Shown: positions 48,008 to 55,883 of the stretch, piece after piece
Numbering within the stretch: the first letter of the stretch is position 1
Layout of the letters: each line of letters opens with the position of its first letter
Notes under the pieces: generated by a model
Databases searched by the model: none
Told to the model about the DNA's origin: nothing
The model's input: only the letters and a program-made list of their open reading frames with translations
Assembly (NCBI GenBank): GCA_036677505.1
Contig: JAVBWK010000021.1
Span: 77,971-141,970, forward strand
Length of the DNA: 64,000 nucleotides
From: UBA2227 sp036677505
Lineage (GTDB): Bacteria; Bacillota_I; Bacilli_A; Erysipelotrichales; Erysipelotrichaceae
Reading direction: 5' to 3'
Translations under genes and position numbers: made by a program

Positions 48008-50290
48008 CTACCCCTCCGCTTTCTTTACGATTTCAATCTTTCCGGTATATCCGTTGACCGTCAGAATCGTTCCGTCTCTGATGCTGCATGCCCCTTTGAC
48101 GGAAACGATGGCCGGAATGTGATACTCTCTGGCAATGATCGAGCTGTGTGAGAGCATCCCTCCCGACTCGGAGATGACTGCTTTGGCTTTACTGAACAAC
48201 GGTGTCCATCCGACATCCGAGTATGGAATGATCAGTATATCCCCGTGTTTCAGTTTATCAAATTCATATAACCCCATCAACACACGGGCTGTACCCGTAT
48301 ATACTCCCAGTGATGTCGGTATCCCCTGATAATCCTGCGTTTGCCCCGTTTGGATCGGAGGCTGCTGATCCCCGAATATCAGCTCCGGTAATTGTACCTG
48401 TTCAACAAGTTTGATTTGTTTTTTCCGATCCTCAACCAGAAACTGCATCGCTTCCCTTGATTTCTTCTCAACAGTGTTTCGTACTTCATCAAAATACAGA
48501 TAAAAAATATCTTCTGGACGATCCAGGATACCGTCTTTGACGAAATGTTCGCCTATTTTAAGAAAGCAAATCCTGAACCTTCCGTATCCATAGGTATAGA
48601 CATAGCTGATGGCTTCTCTGTGAACCGCAAAGCGGCCGGCACGCCTGAAAAGCATGTTTGTATAACTGCGTTTCAACCATGGAATGGACAATTGCTCATA
48701 GGGAACTTTGTTATGATTGATTTGACTCTCAGGCTGAAGTGCTGTAATCATCATTTGAATCAGCTGTGGTGATTCACGCCAAGGTTTTGATGAGAAGTCA
48801 TTCCCGCTGTCACTGAAGTGTCCAAATTCATTCAGGAACTTTTCCGTATCAGATTCTAATTCAATCGAATTTATCTGATCTTGCCCGGAATATTTCTGGT
48901 TCAACTCTTTTAAAGCCGTATGCGGGCTGTATTGTTTCGCATTTGTCCGGATGTGGCTCATATCAACATTGAGTATATCGATCTTTGATTTTTTCAACTG
49001 ACCGGTCAACAGTTTATTGTACATCATGGCAAACAAAGGAAGCACGATGTTGTAATATACGATGGGGCGCATATCATCGAAAATCGCAAGTGTCTGATGA
49101 AATAGCTCTTCAACGGATTCTGATTGTTCGATTTTCTTAATACTAGCCTTAAAATCATTCATAATGGTACTCATGTGTTTACTGAAGCGGCTTTCCAACC
49201 GGATAAAACTCAAAAAGAATCTCAAAAATCTTGGAATGAGTTTTACGGTATGTGTGCTCATGTGGAACTTAGGCTTATCCTGCCCTTCATTTTCCAATCC
49301 CATCATCAACTCGAGTGTTTCATATGGCATGCCAAGTCGCTCGAAAATCTTACCGAAGGTAGCCATATTAAAGTAAGCTCTGAAGTAGAAGTGTCCGGTC
49401 AATGACTCCGGAGTGATTGAGTGGTTACCGGCCAATCGGGTCAGGATATTGACCCATTGATGATTAATAAGTGATGTATTAACAGAATATACCAAAGGCT
49501 TGATAATGCCCGGCAACATTTCTTTGGAAATCCGATTGGAATAAATGGAAATGTCCGTCGTCGTAATTTTTCTTACCTGTAATAAGTACAATTGAAGTCC
49601 GTCATACGCCCATTCGATATCGACCGGTGCCCCATACTTCATTGCGATTTGTTTTGTCTTATATACGACTTCCTGAATCATGTCAAAAGGAAGATTCGGA
49701 TCCTGAGGTTTCTCGATCCATTCTCCCCACTTATTTACCCATCGGTACGGTGTAGTCTGCCCCATCATATCCGCAAGTCCGGCGGAAGCTTCAACAATAA
49801 CTTCCGAAAGTCCTGTCAGCGGATTTTTACTGAATGCCACTCCGGAGTAGGTTGCCTGGACCATCTCCTGTATAATGACGCCCATATAGATTTTATCGGT
49901 GAAATGATTATCGGAAATATACTTTATTACTGATGGTGATCTGGCAGATTTCCATATCAAAATAATCGTATCGACAATATTTTCGACCCCGGTGATATTC
50001 AAATAGCTCTGAAACAAACCGGCAAACGAATAGTACTCTCCATCCTCCGAGCTTGCGGAAGAACGAACGGCATAGGCTTTGCCGGGTTGAATGATCGATG
50101 AACATTCTCTGATAAGTTGTTCTCTCGTGCCTTTTTCATCCGCCAGAAAAGACTCCTGAGCTCTCCATTCGCATGCCCAGGATTGAGGTGCCTGAAATTG
50201 ATTTCTCATAAGGAAGATGAGGTTTTTCGCCTTATTGCCGATGGTTTTGCTTTTACAGGATTCGTTCAGTGAGACAATATATTTTCCCAT
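48008..50290 (-). CDS. Rifampin-phosphotransferase-like/PEP-utilising enzyme
   Basis: 760 residues from the ATG at 50290 (GGAGG upstream). The N-terminal ATP-grasp (PPDK_N) domain lies at about 1-270 (YAVRSSASSEDGEYYSFAGL; VSIEWAYDGLQLYLLQVR), a helical middle domain at 280-650, and the C-terminal swivelling PEP-utiliser domain has GGMLSHSSIIARE with phosphohistidine about residue 715. This is the domain order of rifampin phosphotransferase and of PEP-synthase-like enzymes without the PEP-binding barrel. It would use ATP to phosphorylate a substrate held by the middle domain. First gene of a four-gene operon with its own promoter. Confidence 0.82.
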   Translation of the reverse strand: MGKYIVSLNESCKSKTIGNKAKNLIFLMRNQFQAPQSWACEWRAQESFLADEKGTREQLIRECSSIIQPGKAYAVRSSASSEDGEYYSFAGLFQSYLNITGVENIVDTIILIWKSARSPSVIKYISDNHFTDKIYMGVIIQEMVQATYSGVAFSKNPLTGLSEVIVEASAGLADMMGQTTPYRWVNKWGEWIEKPQDPNLPFDMIQEVVYKTKQIAMKYGAPVDIEWAYDGLQLYLLQVRKITTTDISIYSNRISKEMLPGIIKPLVYSVNTSLINHQWVNILTRLAGNHSITPESLTGHFYFRAYFNMATFGKIFERLGMPYETLELMMGLENEGQDKPKFHMSTHTVKLIPRFLRFFLSFIRLESRFSKHMSTIMNDFKASIKKIEQSESVEELFHQTLAIFDDMRPIVYYNIVLPLFAMMYNKLLTGQLKKSKIDILNVDMSHIRTNAKQYSPHTALKELNQKYSGQDQINSIELESDTEKFLNEFGHFSDSGNDFSSKPWRESPQLIQMMITALQPESQINHNKVPYEQLSIPWLKRSYTNMLFRRAGRFAVHREAISYVYTYGYGRFRICFLKIGEHFVKDGILDRPEDIFYLYFDEVRNTVEKKSREAMQFLVEDRKKQIKLVEQVQLPELIFGDQQPPIQTGQTQDYQGIPTSLGVYTGTARVLMGLYEFDKLKHGDILIIPYSDVGWTPLFSKAKAVISESGGMLSHSSIIAREYHIPAIVSVKGACSIRDGTILTVNGYTGKIEIVKKAEG

Positions 50291-50358
50291 AGCCAAACCT
50301 CCAAACGGTTGTACTATTTGCGAGAAATAAAAAATGAATCCCAAAATTCTTTGACTTC

Positions 50359-50387
50359 ATTTTATCATTAATAGTATATCTTCACAA
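50359..50387 (-). promoter_or_regulatory. Promoter of the RPH-like operon
   Basis: TTGTGA (50387-50382), 17 bases, TAAAAT (50364-50359). It is 69 bases upstream of the first gene and just past the stop codon of the epimerase gene. Confidence 0.65.
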
Positions 50388-50397
50388 TAACCCTGAA

Positions 50398-51399
50398 CTA
50401 AGCTGAGCGAAAGTATTTTTTAATTAGTTCAGCATTTTGACTTCTAATGGCTAATCGAGGTTCAGATCGCGCATTCAGGTTTGAAAGTATAAAATAGGAA
50501 AAAGTTCGTGTCATGCTGCGCTGTGCATCCGTTACATGTCTGCGCAGATAATCATAATAGCTTTCAAGTGTATCTGTCTGGAAATTCAGGATCTTGTTTA
50601 GTTCATCCCCATCTGCATAATAACCGCAATGAAAATTCCTTTGGGCAAATGCTTTTTCATCAAGATATTTATATTGCAGTCCGTAAATATCAAAACATTG
50701 CTTAAGCAGATCGCGGTATGAACACCGGCATGATGCTCCTCCGCCCAGATTGAATATCCTGCTCTTCAACTCTGATATATTATCAAGCCCCGACACGAAA
50801 GCTCTGGCGGTATCTCTTGCACTGGCAATTTCGATTTTGGTGTTTAATGGCATGTGGAACATCAGAGGATCGATCTTAGGCCGGTCCATGATGGCAGTCA
50901 GCCGGAAGATCGTGTAATCAATTGAGCCGGCAACGATCATATCCTCAGTCATTTTTTTTACCTGAGCGTAATAGTCATCCTGGCTGAACTTGATTGGATC
51001 GGTAACTCTGATCTGATAATCATCCACCCTGTCACCATAAACACTGATGGAAGATGCGAAAAACAAAAATCCTTTTCCTTCTGCCTTGATAGCATCCACG
51101 ATATTTTTAGTGCCTTCATAGTTTACTTTGTATGTCAGCTTTGGATCTCTGTCTGCCAGTGGCGGTATCACTCCGGCCAGATGAATGACCGCATCCTGAT
51201 TTTTGCATACTTCAAATACAAGCTGACGATCGGTGATGTTTCCGTAAACGATGGTTGCTTTATCCTTATATATATTAAGCTGACTGATGTTTTTTCTTTT
51301 TTTCAGTTCAAATACAGTCACATCGTGACCTTGTTCAATCAGCATAGGTAATGCATGATGGCCGACGGCACCGCAGGCCCCGGTCAGAAGAACTCTCAC
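50398..51399 (-). CDS. NAD-dependent epimerase/dehydratase-like protein
   Basis: 333 residues with a GTG start at 51399 (GGGGTGG upstream); the frame stays open into the tRNA-Lys gene, which is not coding. The Rossmann motif VLLTGACGAVGHHAL lies near the N-terminus (GxxGxxG), SSISVYGDR (about 110-118) supplies the serine, and DDYYAQVKKMTED the YxxxK pair of the extended SDR family. Substrate not assignable. Confidence 0.85.
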   Translation of the reverse strand: MRVLLTGACGAVGHHALPMLIEQGHDVTVFELKKRKNISQLNIYKDKATIVYGNITDRQLVFEVCKNQDAVIHLAGVIPPLADRDPKLTYKVNYEGTKNIVDAIKAEGKGFLFFASSISVYGDRVDDYQIRVTDPIKFSQDDYYAQVKKMTEDMIVAGSIDYTIFRLTAIMDRPKIDPLMFHMPLNTKIEIASARDTARAFVSGLDNISELKSRIFNLGGGASCRCSYRDLLKQCFDIYGLQYKYLDEKAFAQRNFHCGYYADGDELNKILNFQTDTLESYYDYLRRHVTDAQRSMTRTFSYFILSNLNARSEPRLAIRSQNAELIKKYFRSA

Positions 51400-51439
51400 A
51401 GGACCACCCCTAATCAAATTATACATCAAAGCAGAAAAT

Positions 51440-51463
51440 AAAAAAGATTGCATGTGCAATCTT
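51440..51463 (-). terminator. Terminator of tRNA-Lys
   Basis: On the minus strand AAGATTGCA and TGCAATCTT pair over a very short loop and run into TTTTATTTT, about 10 bases after the tRNA. Confidence 0.8.
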
Positions 51464-51476
51464 GTTTTATCCATGG

Positions 51477-51549
51477 TGTCCCCTGGGGGGCTCGAACCCT
51501 CGACCCACTGATTAAGAGTCAGTTGCTCTACCAACTGAGCTAAGGAGAC
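51477..51549 (-). tRNA. tRNA-Lys (CUU)
   Basis: Acceptor GTCTCCT/AGGGGAC, D arm AGCTCAGTTGGTAGAGC, anticodon stem ACTGA/TCAGT with loop CTCTTAA (anticodon CUU) and T arm GGTTCGAGCC. Encoded CCA at 51476-51474. Confidence 0.95.
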
Positions 51550-51562
51550 ATTGTGCTTTTTG

Positions 51563-51591
51563 ATTATACCCTCAAAACAAGCAAAAATCAA
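51563..51591 (-). promoter_or_regulatory. Promoter of tRNA-Lys
   Basis: TTGATT (51591-51586), 17 bases, TATAAT (51568-51563), 14 bases upstream of the tRNA. Confidence 0.75.
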
Positions 51592-51637
51592 CCGTTAACA
51601 TTAAAACTTCAAATAAATCCTATCGATAAATCATTAT

Positions 51638-52192
51638 TCACACTTCAGATGCATCCGGTAATCTTGTTGAATATGCAACCACCAACTTAAAGATAAACAC
51701 ACCATAAAGCCAATAAAGTGAGCTGATGATTGGCAAAAACCATGATATCACAAAAATCAGCAAAGCTAATGCAGAAGCAATCATGAAGGAGCTTCTGTGT
51801 TTGATTGATGAGACAAATATCACAGCCAGAATAATCATTCCGGTTATGTATAATGAGCCGTCCAGTTTTCCGGGATCAATCAATGCATGGATGATAATCA
51901 GGTGCAGATGAAGTGATGCAAAAATTAATGGATGACGCAACCATGAATGAACTTTCCCACGAACTTCTTCAGTCTGATAAAACCGTTTTGTACTTTCAAA
52001 AAGATTGCTTATTGCACCGCCGCCGATATCCAACACAAACTCGATGAGTATTAACCACGTAAACCAATGATAGGTCTTATTTGCATTTGACACCACCAGT
52101 ACAAGCACACACAATAAAGCCGATGCAAAGGTCAACAGTATTTGATATGAAGTTGGAGAGTATCCAAAGAGATAGTATTGCATGTTTTTCAT
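51638..52192 (-). CDS. Membrane protein of unknown function
   Basis: 184 residues with five to six hydrophobic segments (SYQILLTFASALLCVLVLVV; WFTWLILIEFVLDIGGGAI; HPLIFASLHLHLIIIHALI; SLYITGMIILAVIFV; SSFMIASALALLIFVISWFLPIISSLYWLYGVFIFKLVVAY). The third carries a histidine-rich HLHLIIIH pattern. No family recognised. A TATAAT lies about 13 bases upstream of its start, just after the tRNA-Glu terminator. A+T-rich like the surrounding intergenic DNA. Confidence 0.6.
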   Translation of the reverse strand: MKNMQYYLFGYSPTSYQILLTFASALLCVLVLVVSNANKTYHWFTWLILIEFVLDIGGGAISNLFESTKRFYQTEEVRGKVHSWLRHPLIFASLHLHLIIIHALIDPGKLDGSLYITGMIILAVIFVSSIKHRSSFMIASALALLIFVISWFLPIISSLYWLYGVFIFKLVVAYSTRLPDASEV

Positions 52193-52210
52193 AAACCGAT
52201 TATATCACAA

Positions 52211-52236
52211 ATAAAAATCACCCGTGAAGGTGATTT
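52211..52236 (-). terminator. Terminator of the tRNA-Asn/tRNA-Glu unit
   Basis: On the minus strand AAATCACC-TTCACG-GGTGATTT followed by TTATTT, 14 bases past tRNA-Glu. Confidence 0.85.
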
Positions 52237-52249
52237 ATATCTCAGATGG

Positions 52250-52322
52250 TGACCCGTACGGGATTCGAACCCGTGAATGCATGCGTGAAAGGCATGTGAG
52301 TTAACCGTTTCTCCAACGGGCC
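52250..52322 (-). tRNA. tRNA-Glu (UUC)
   Basis: Acceptor GGCCCGT/ACGGGTC (one G-T pair), anticodon stem CATGC/GCATG with loop CTTTCAC (anticodon UUC), T arm GGTTCGAATCC. Encoded CCA at 52249-52247. Six bases after tRNA-Asn. Confidence 0.95.
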
Positions 52323-52328
52323 AACTGG

Positions 52329-52401
52329 CGCCTGAAACAGGACTCGAACCTGTGACCAACCGGTTAACAGCCGGTTGCTCTACCTACTGAGCTATTCAGG
52401 C
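52329..52401 (-). tRNA. tRNA-Asn (GUU)
   Basis: Acceptor GCCTGAA/TTCAGGC, anticodon stem and loop ACCGG-CTGTTAA-CCGGT (anticodon GUU), T arm GGTTCGAGTCC, discriminator G and encoded CCA at 52328-52326. Confidence 0.95.
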
Positions 52402-52413
52402 AAGTGCTTATAA

Positions 52414-52442
52414 AATATAACATAAACACTCTGTTTTTTCAA
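52414..52442 (-). promoter_or_regulatory. Promoter of the tRNA-Asn/tRNA-Glu unit
   Basis: TTGAAA (52442-52437), 17 bases, TATATT (52419-52414), 13 bases upstream of tRNA-Asn. Confidence 0.7.
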
Positions 52443-52471
52443 TACTATTTATTCAAAAAGTCTCCACGGCT

Positions 52472-53845
52472 CTACAGAGCAGTTTCTTTCTGAAGCGTCA
52501 GATTTACGACCCATTTTTCCTTTTTAACCAACCAGTAAGAGAAGGTAAGTTTCAAAAAATCCGTACTCTGACCGGCAATATATACGATAAATATCGGAAA
52601 ATCCGTCCAGTAAGCGAAAGCAAACACGACCGGAATATTAACCAGCCACATAAACCCCGAATCCATCAGGAAAGTTGATTTTGTATCCCCGCCTGCCCGT
52701 AGGATGAAGTAACATTGGGCTGTCCCCATGTAAATCCAAAACATGACCGACATGATACGCAAGATCGTCTGGGCGATCATTCGCGCTTCACCGGAAACAT
52801 TGTAGAAATTCGGCACGATAAATGAAGCCCCAAACATCATGAATGCAAAACACATGGCCAGAAACACACTGAACCCCAGCATCCGATAGCCATTGGCTCT
52901 GCCGGTATCAAGATCATTGGCACCTAAGGGCTGAGAAATCATAACTGTCGATGCAACCGCCATACCGCCAAATAATGTAAAGAATAAGTCAGCCGTAGTT
53001 CCGGCAATCGACATTCCGGATATCACTTCCGGACCACGGGTTGCATAAAACTTAAATAATGTGGCCATACCGCTTGCCCAAAAAAACTCATTGAGTGCCA
53101 AGGGAGCAGCTTTGACAGATACATTTCTGACGATCAACTTAGAAATATGGAAAAGTTCGGTGATTTTCGTTGAAAACGCGAAGGATTTAACTTTCATGAC
53201 CGCCAATAATATCGTCACTTCAACCAACCGCGCAATGACTGTAGCATAGGCAGCTCCGGCAACACCCATGGCCGGAAAGCCAAAGTGGCCGAAAATCAAT
53301 ATATAATTGAAGAAGGCATTGGTCAAAACCGATATGATTCCGGCATACAAGGGGATCTTGGTTTCGCCGATAGAACGCATTGCACTCGTCATGGCTAAGA
53401 TCGGACCTAAAGGCAGTAATGAAAAAGATGCGATCGTCATATAACGGATGCCTTCAGCAACGATGCCGGCATCTGAAGTAAAATACTGAATCCCCCATTG
53501 AGGTCTTAATAAGCCAAGAAAGAAGAATGGCAAGATAACCAGGTAAGCACTAAGGATCGAGAAACGGAAGGACTGTTTCATGTGTTCCTGATCTTTTGCG
53601 CCAAAGTACTGAGCGATGAAAATTCCGGCAGCAGCCAAAATTCCAAATGTTGCGAAGAAGGCTATCATATAAAACCGGTTAGTTGCAGCAACTCCTCCCA
53701 ATGAAGCATCTCCCAACTGCCCAACCATAAGATTATCAACCAAGTTTACCGAACTGGTGATCAGTTGTTGCAACATCAAAGGTACTGCGATTTTCAGTAC
53801 ATCCTTATAAAACTGTTTCGGACCGATAAATTTACTGTATCTCAT
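52472..53845 (-). CDS. MATE-family efflux transporter
   Basis: 457 residues from the ATG at 53845 (GAGGG upstream). Twelve hydrophobic segments in two repeats. Marks include KIAVPLMLQQLITSSVNLVDNLMVGQLGDASLGGVAATNRF near the start and, in the second half, the MATE repeat MISQPLGANDLDTGRANGYRMLGFS. A Na+- or H+-driven drug/metabolite exporter. Only 52 bases separate it from the upstream tRNA-Ala, and those hold a terminator hairpin, so the gene is probably transcribed by read-through from the tRNA-Ile/tRNA-Ala unit. Confidence 0.9.
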   Translation of the reverse strand: MRYSKFIGPKQFYKDVLKIAVPLMLQQLITSSVNLVDNLMVGQLGDASLGGVAATNRFYMIAFFATFGILAAAGIFIAQYFGAKDQEHMKQSFRFSILSAYLVILPFFFLGLLRPQWGIQYFTSDAGIVAEGIRYMTIASFSLLPLGPILAMTSAMRSIGETKIPLYAGIISVLTNAFFNYILIFGHFGFPAMGVAGAAYATVIARLVEVTILLAVMKVKSFAFSTKITELFHISKLIVRNVSVKAAPLALNEFFWASGMATLFKFYATRGPEVISGMSIAGTTADLFFTLFGGMAVASTVMISQPLGANDLDTGRANGYRMLGFSVFLAMCFAFMMFGASFIVPNFYNVSGEARMIAQTILRIMSVMFWIYMGTAQCYFILRAGGDTKSTFLMDSGFMWLVNIPVVFAFAYWTDFPIFIVYIAGQSTDFLKLTFSYWLVKKEKWVVNLTLQKETAL

Positions 53846-53856
53846 AGTACCCTCTT

Positions 53857-53886
53857 TAATAAAAATGCGATGGAAGCCCATCGCAT
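53857..53886 (-). terminator. Attenuator-like terminator between tRNA-Ala and the MATE gene
   Basis: On the minus strand ATGCGATGG-GCTT-CCATCGCAT (9 bp) followed by TTTTATT. It terminates the tRNA-Ile/tRNA-Ala transcript and sits directly in front of the MATE ribosome binding site. Confidence 0.85.
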
Positions 53887-53900
53887 GTCTGTGTAAATGG

Positions 53901-53973
53901 TGGAGCTTATCGGGCTCGAACCGATGACCCCCTGCGTGCAAGGCAGGTGCTCTCCCAACTGAGCTAAAACCCC
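53901..53973 (-). tRNA. tRNA-Ala (UGC)
   Basis: Acceptor GGGGTTT/AAGCTCC (two G-T pairs), anticodon stem CCTGC/GCAGG with loop CTTGCAC (anticodon UGC), T arm GGTTCGAGCC, encoded CCA at 53900-53898. With tRNA-Ile it is often in rRNA spacers; no rRNA is here. Confidence 0.95.
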
Positions 53974-53996
53974 ATGGTTATCAATCCGGTAAATGG

Positions 53997-54070
<74 letters not shown>

Positions 54071-54092
54071 AATACTCACCGAATGCCATATA

Positions 54093-54121
54093 AATATACC
54101 ATTTACTAGGGGTGTTGTCAA
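54093..54121 (-). promoter_or_regulatory. Promoter of the tRNA-Ile/tRNA-Ala unit
   Basis: Consensus TTGACA (54121-54116), 17 bases, TATATT (54098-54093). A strong promoter, 23 bases upstream of tRNA-Ile. The remaining gap to rpsI (about 54122-54282) holds only the rpsI terminator. Confidence 0.85.
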
Positions 54122-54234
54122 CATTTATAGAGTAATTTATACCTTTAAAAAATACTTGTAACAAAGGGCTTTTGCAATTGTTGTCTCTTACATTTTTACT
54201 GTCAGGCTTTGGAAAAATTCATTCAAGAAGCAAA

Positions 54235-54257
54235 CAAAAACCCTCCATAAAGAGGGC
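54235..54257 (-). terminator. Terminator of the rplM-rpsI operon
   Basis: On the minus strand CCCTC-TTTATG-GAGGG followed by TTTTT, 26 bases past the rpsI stop. Confidence 0.85.
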
Positions 54258-54282
54258 TTTTGACGTAATGACCAAGTATTGA

Positions 54283-54690
54283 TTAACGTTTTGAGAATTG
54301 AGGCGCGCGTCGAGCTCCCTTTAGACCGTATTTCTTACGTTCTTTAGAACGCGGATCACGAGTTAAGAAGCCGGCAGCTTTCAGCTTCGGACGATAGTCC
54401 GCAGAAGCTTCCAACAATGCACGTGAAATACCGTGACGGATCGCACCGGACTGACCGGTATAACCGCCACCGTAAACATTTACGTTAACATCCCAAGTAC
54501 CTAAAGTACCAGTCACTTCCATTGGTGAGCGAACCACCATACGGAGTGTTTCTAACGGAAGGTATTCATCCAATGTCTTGTCGTTAACGGTAACGATACC
54601 GGTTCCCGGCGTCAGATAGACGCGAGCGACAGAAGACTTACGACGCCCTGTTCCTAGATAGACAACAGCTTGTTTCTTTTTTGCAGCCAT
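54283..54690 (-). CDS. rpsI: 30S ribosomal protein S9
   Basis: 135 residues. KQAVVYLGTGRRKSSVARVYLTPG at the N-terminus and the conserved C-terminal tail ending in KYGLKGARRAPQFSKR, whose Lys-Arg end reaches the P-site tRNA. 14 bases after rplM with an AGAAGGGAGAA-type site. Full length, no anomalies. Confidence 0.97.
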   Translation of the reverse strand: MAAKKKQAVVYLGTGRRKSSVARVYLTPGTGIVTVNDKTLDEYLPLETLRMVVRSPMEVTGTLGTWDVNVNVYGGGYTGQSGAIRHGISRALLEASADYRPKLKAAGFLTRDPRSKERKKYGLKGARRAPQFSKR

Positions 54691-54704
54691 AGTTCTTCTC
54701 CCTT

Positions 54705-55142
54705 CTAACCTTTGATCTTCAATTCGATCGGTTGTTGTGCAACATGAGGATGTTCGCTTCCTTTGTAGACAAACAAATGTCTGCGTTGCTTATCACCCAG
54801 TTTTGTGTGCGGGATCATACCGTGAACTGCCTTTTCAACCCACTCGACAGTATACTGAGTCCGCATCGTACGAGTGGTACGAACTCTTAACCCACCGGGG
54901 TATTGAGAGTGATTGTAATATTTTTTGGTTTCGTCCTTGTTACCGGTAACTACGATCTTGTCAGCATTAACAATGATGACATAATCACCCGTGTCCACAT
55001 TGGGTGTGTATGTCGGTTTGTGTTTGCCTCTTAAGACAGTAGCGACTTCGGTAGCCAGACGACCTAGTGTAAGACCTGTTCCATCAACAATATACCATTG
55101 ACGAACAACTTCGCTTGGTTTGGCCATAGTAGTTTGGCGCAT
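54705..55142 (-). CDS. rplM: 50S ribosomal protein L13
   Basis: 145 residues from the ATG at 55142 (AGGAGG nine bases before). MRQTTMAKPSEVVRQWYIVDGTGLTLGRLAT is a canonical L13 N-terminus, and the YPGGLRVRT, VEWVEKAVHGMIPHTKLG and YKGSEHPHVAQQP blocks follow. Co-transcribed with rpsI. A structured leader and a consensus promoter lie directly upstream. Confidence 0.97.
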   Translation of the reverse strand: MRQTTMAKPSEVVRQWYIVDGTGLTLGRLATEVATVLRGKHKPTYTPNVDTGDYVIIVNADKIVVTGNKDETKKYYNHSQYPGGLRVRTTRTMRTQYTVEWVEKAVHGMIPHTKLGDKQRRHLFVYKGSEHPHVAQQPIELKIKG

Positions 55143-55207
55143 AAATAAATTCCTCCTAACCAAATGTAGTTTTCCGGGGCTACGTTTGGCATAAAGTGCC
55201 AACTACA
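55143..55207 (-). promoter_or_regulatory. Ribosomal protein L13 leader RNA (autoregulatory)
   Basis: The leader can fold into a closing stem TGTAGTT/AACTACA around an inner hairpin TTGGCA-CTTTA-TGCCAA and an ACGTAGCCCCGG loop, the general plan of Firmicutes L13 leaders. It begins at the expected transcription start and ends just before the rplM ribosome binding site. Such leaders are bound by excess L13. Confidence 0.6.
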
Positions 55208-55236
55208 ATTTTATTATGAACCCCATCAAGTGTCAA
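55208..55236 (-). promoter_or_regulatory. Promoter of the rplM-rpsI operon
   Basis: Consensus TTGACA (55236-55231), 17 bases, TAAAAT (55213-55208). Divergent from the promoter at 55254. Confidence 0.8.
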
Positions 55237-55253
55237 GTAAAATCTCTTAACAG

Positions 55254-55281
55254 TTGGCAAAACTGTGAAATATGTTAAAAT
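55254..55281 (+). promoter_or_regulatory. Promoter of the divergent hydrolase-like gene
   Basis: TTGGCA (55254-55259), 16 bases, TAAAAT (55276-55281), 18 bases before the start codon. Confidence 0.6.
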
Positions 55282-55299
55282 GAAAACGAAGGTGATCAT

Positions 55300-55869
55300 A
55301 TGCATAAAGAACATATCTTAATACCTCATTATCATCGTCGGATTCCGGTGACTTACTGCTATCCCGATCAGATCGTCCCGCCACTCGACAGTGTGCTGAT
55401 TTTGATCGATTCATTCGACTGTGAGAGCGATTTTATCAATGAAATGACTGAATCTTTCTGTGATTTGGGACATTTGGTCTGTCTCTATGATATCCGGATG
55501 CAAGATGATATAACTGTTGTGAAGAACGATTTGCCCAAAGAGATTAAAACAATTTTAACCGATATGATGATCCAACCGGACTGCAATCATCATTCGATAT
55601 CACTGATAGCCTGTGATCAGCCGGCCGGATGGATGCTTCTCGATGTATTCGATAATTCTTCCGTCAGAAAAATAACGCTGTTTAATCCTTCGGTTTGTGA
55701 TACGGATGCTCCCATCTGGCTCAATACCTGGAAGCTGCCTTTGCTTCTTATTCACGAAAATCCGGCTTGGGTTACTGCCTTGCAGCTTCGACCCAATCCA
55801 AATCATATCATAGCCATCGACCCCAAAGATCCCTTACAAATGATTCTTGATTGGCATAAAACGGACTAG
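55300..55869 (+). CDS. Degenerate alpha/beta-hydrolase-like protein
   Basis: 189 residues, family not firmly recognised. The order of strands and the C-terminal IHENPAWV...HIIAIDPKDPLQMI resemble an alpha/beta-hydrolase, but the place of the nucleophile elbow reads LIACDQPAG rather than GxSxG, so the serine is missing. It may be a non-catalytic or much altered relative. It is the only plus-strand gene in the ribosomal-protein/truA region and shares a bidirectional hairpin with the PHP gene. Confidence 0.55.
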   Translation: MHKEHILIPHYHRRIPVTYCYPDQIVPPLDSVLILIDSFDCESDFINEMTESFCDLGHLVCLYDIRMQDDITVVKNDLPKEIKTILTDMMIQPDCNHHSISLIACDQPAGWMLLDVFDNSSVRKITLFNPSVCDTDAPIWLNTWKLPLLLIHENPAWVTALQLRPNPNHIIAIDPKDPLQMILDWHKTD

Positions 55870-55883
55870 CTCGCTAGTCCGTT
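55860..55883. terminator. Bidirectional terminator between the hydrolase-like and PHP genes
   Basis: AACGGACTAG-CTCG-CTAGTCCGTT, a 10-bp palindromic stem. Both genes' stop codons lie in it, and TTATTATTT (plus) or TTTTA (minus) follows. Confidence 0.75.

Noticed and set aside
51400..51591. N-terminal extension of the epimerase reading frame
   Set aside because: These 64 codons are the translation of tRNA-Lys and its terminator. The GTG at 51399 with GGGGTGG is the better start.
53846..53941. N-terminal extension of the MATE frame
   Set aside because: It crosses tRNA-Ala and the terminator. The ATG at 53845 has a ribosome binding site.
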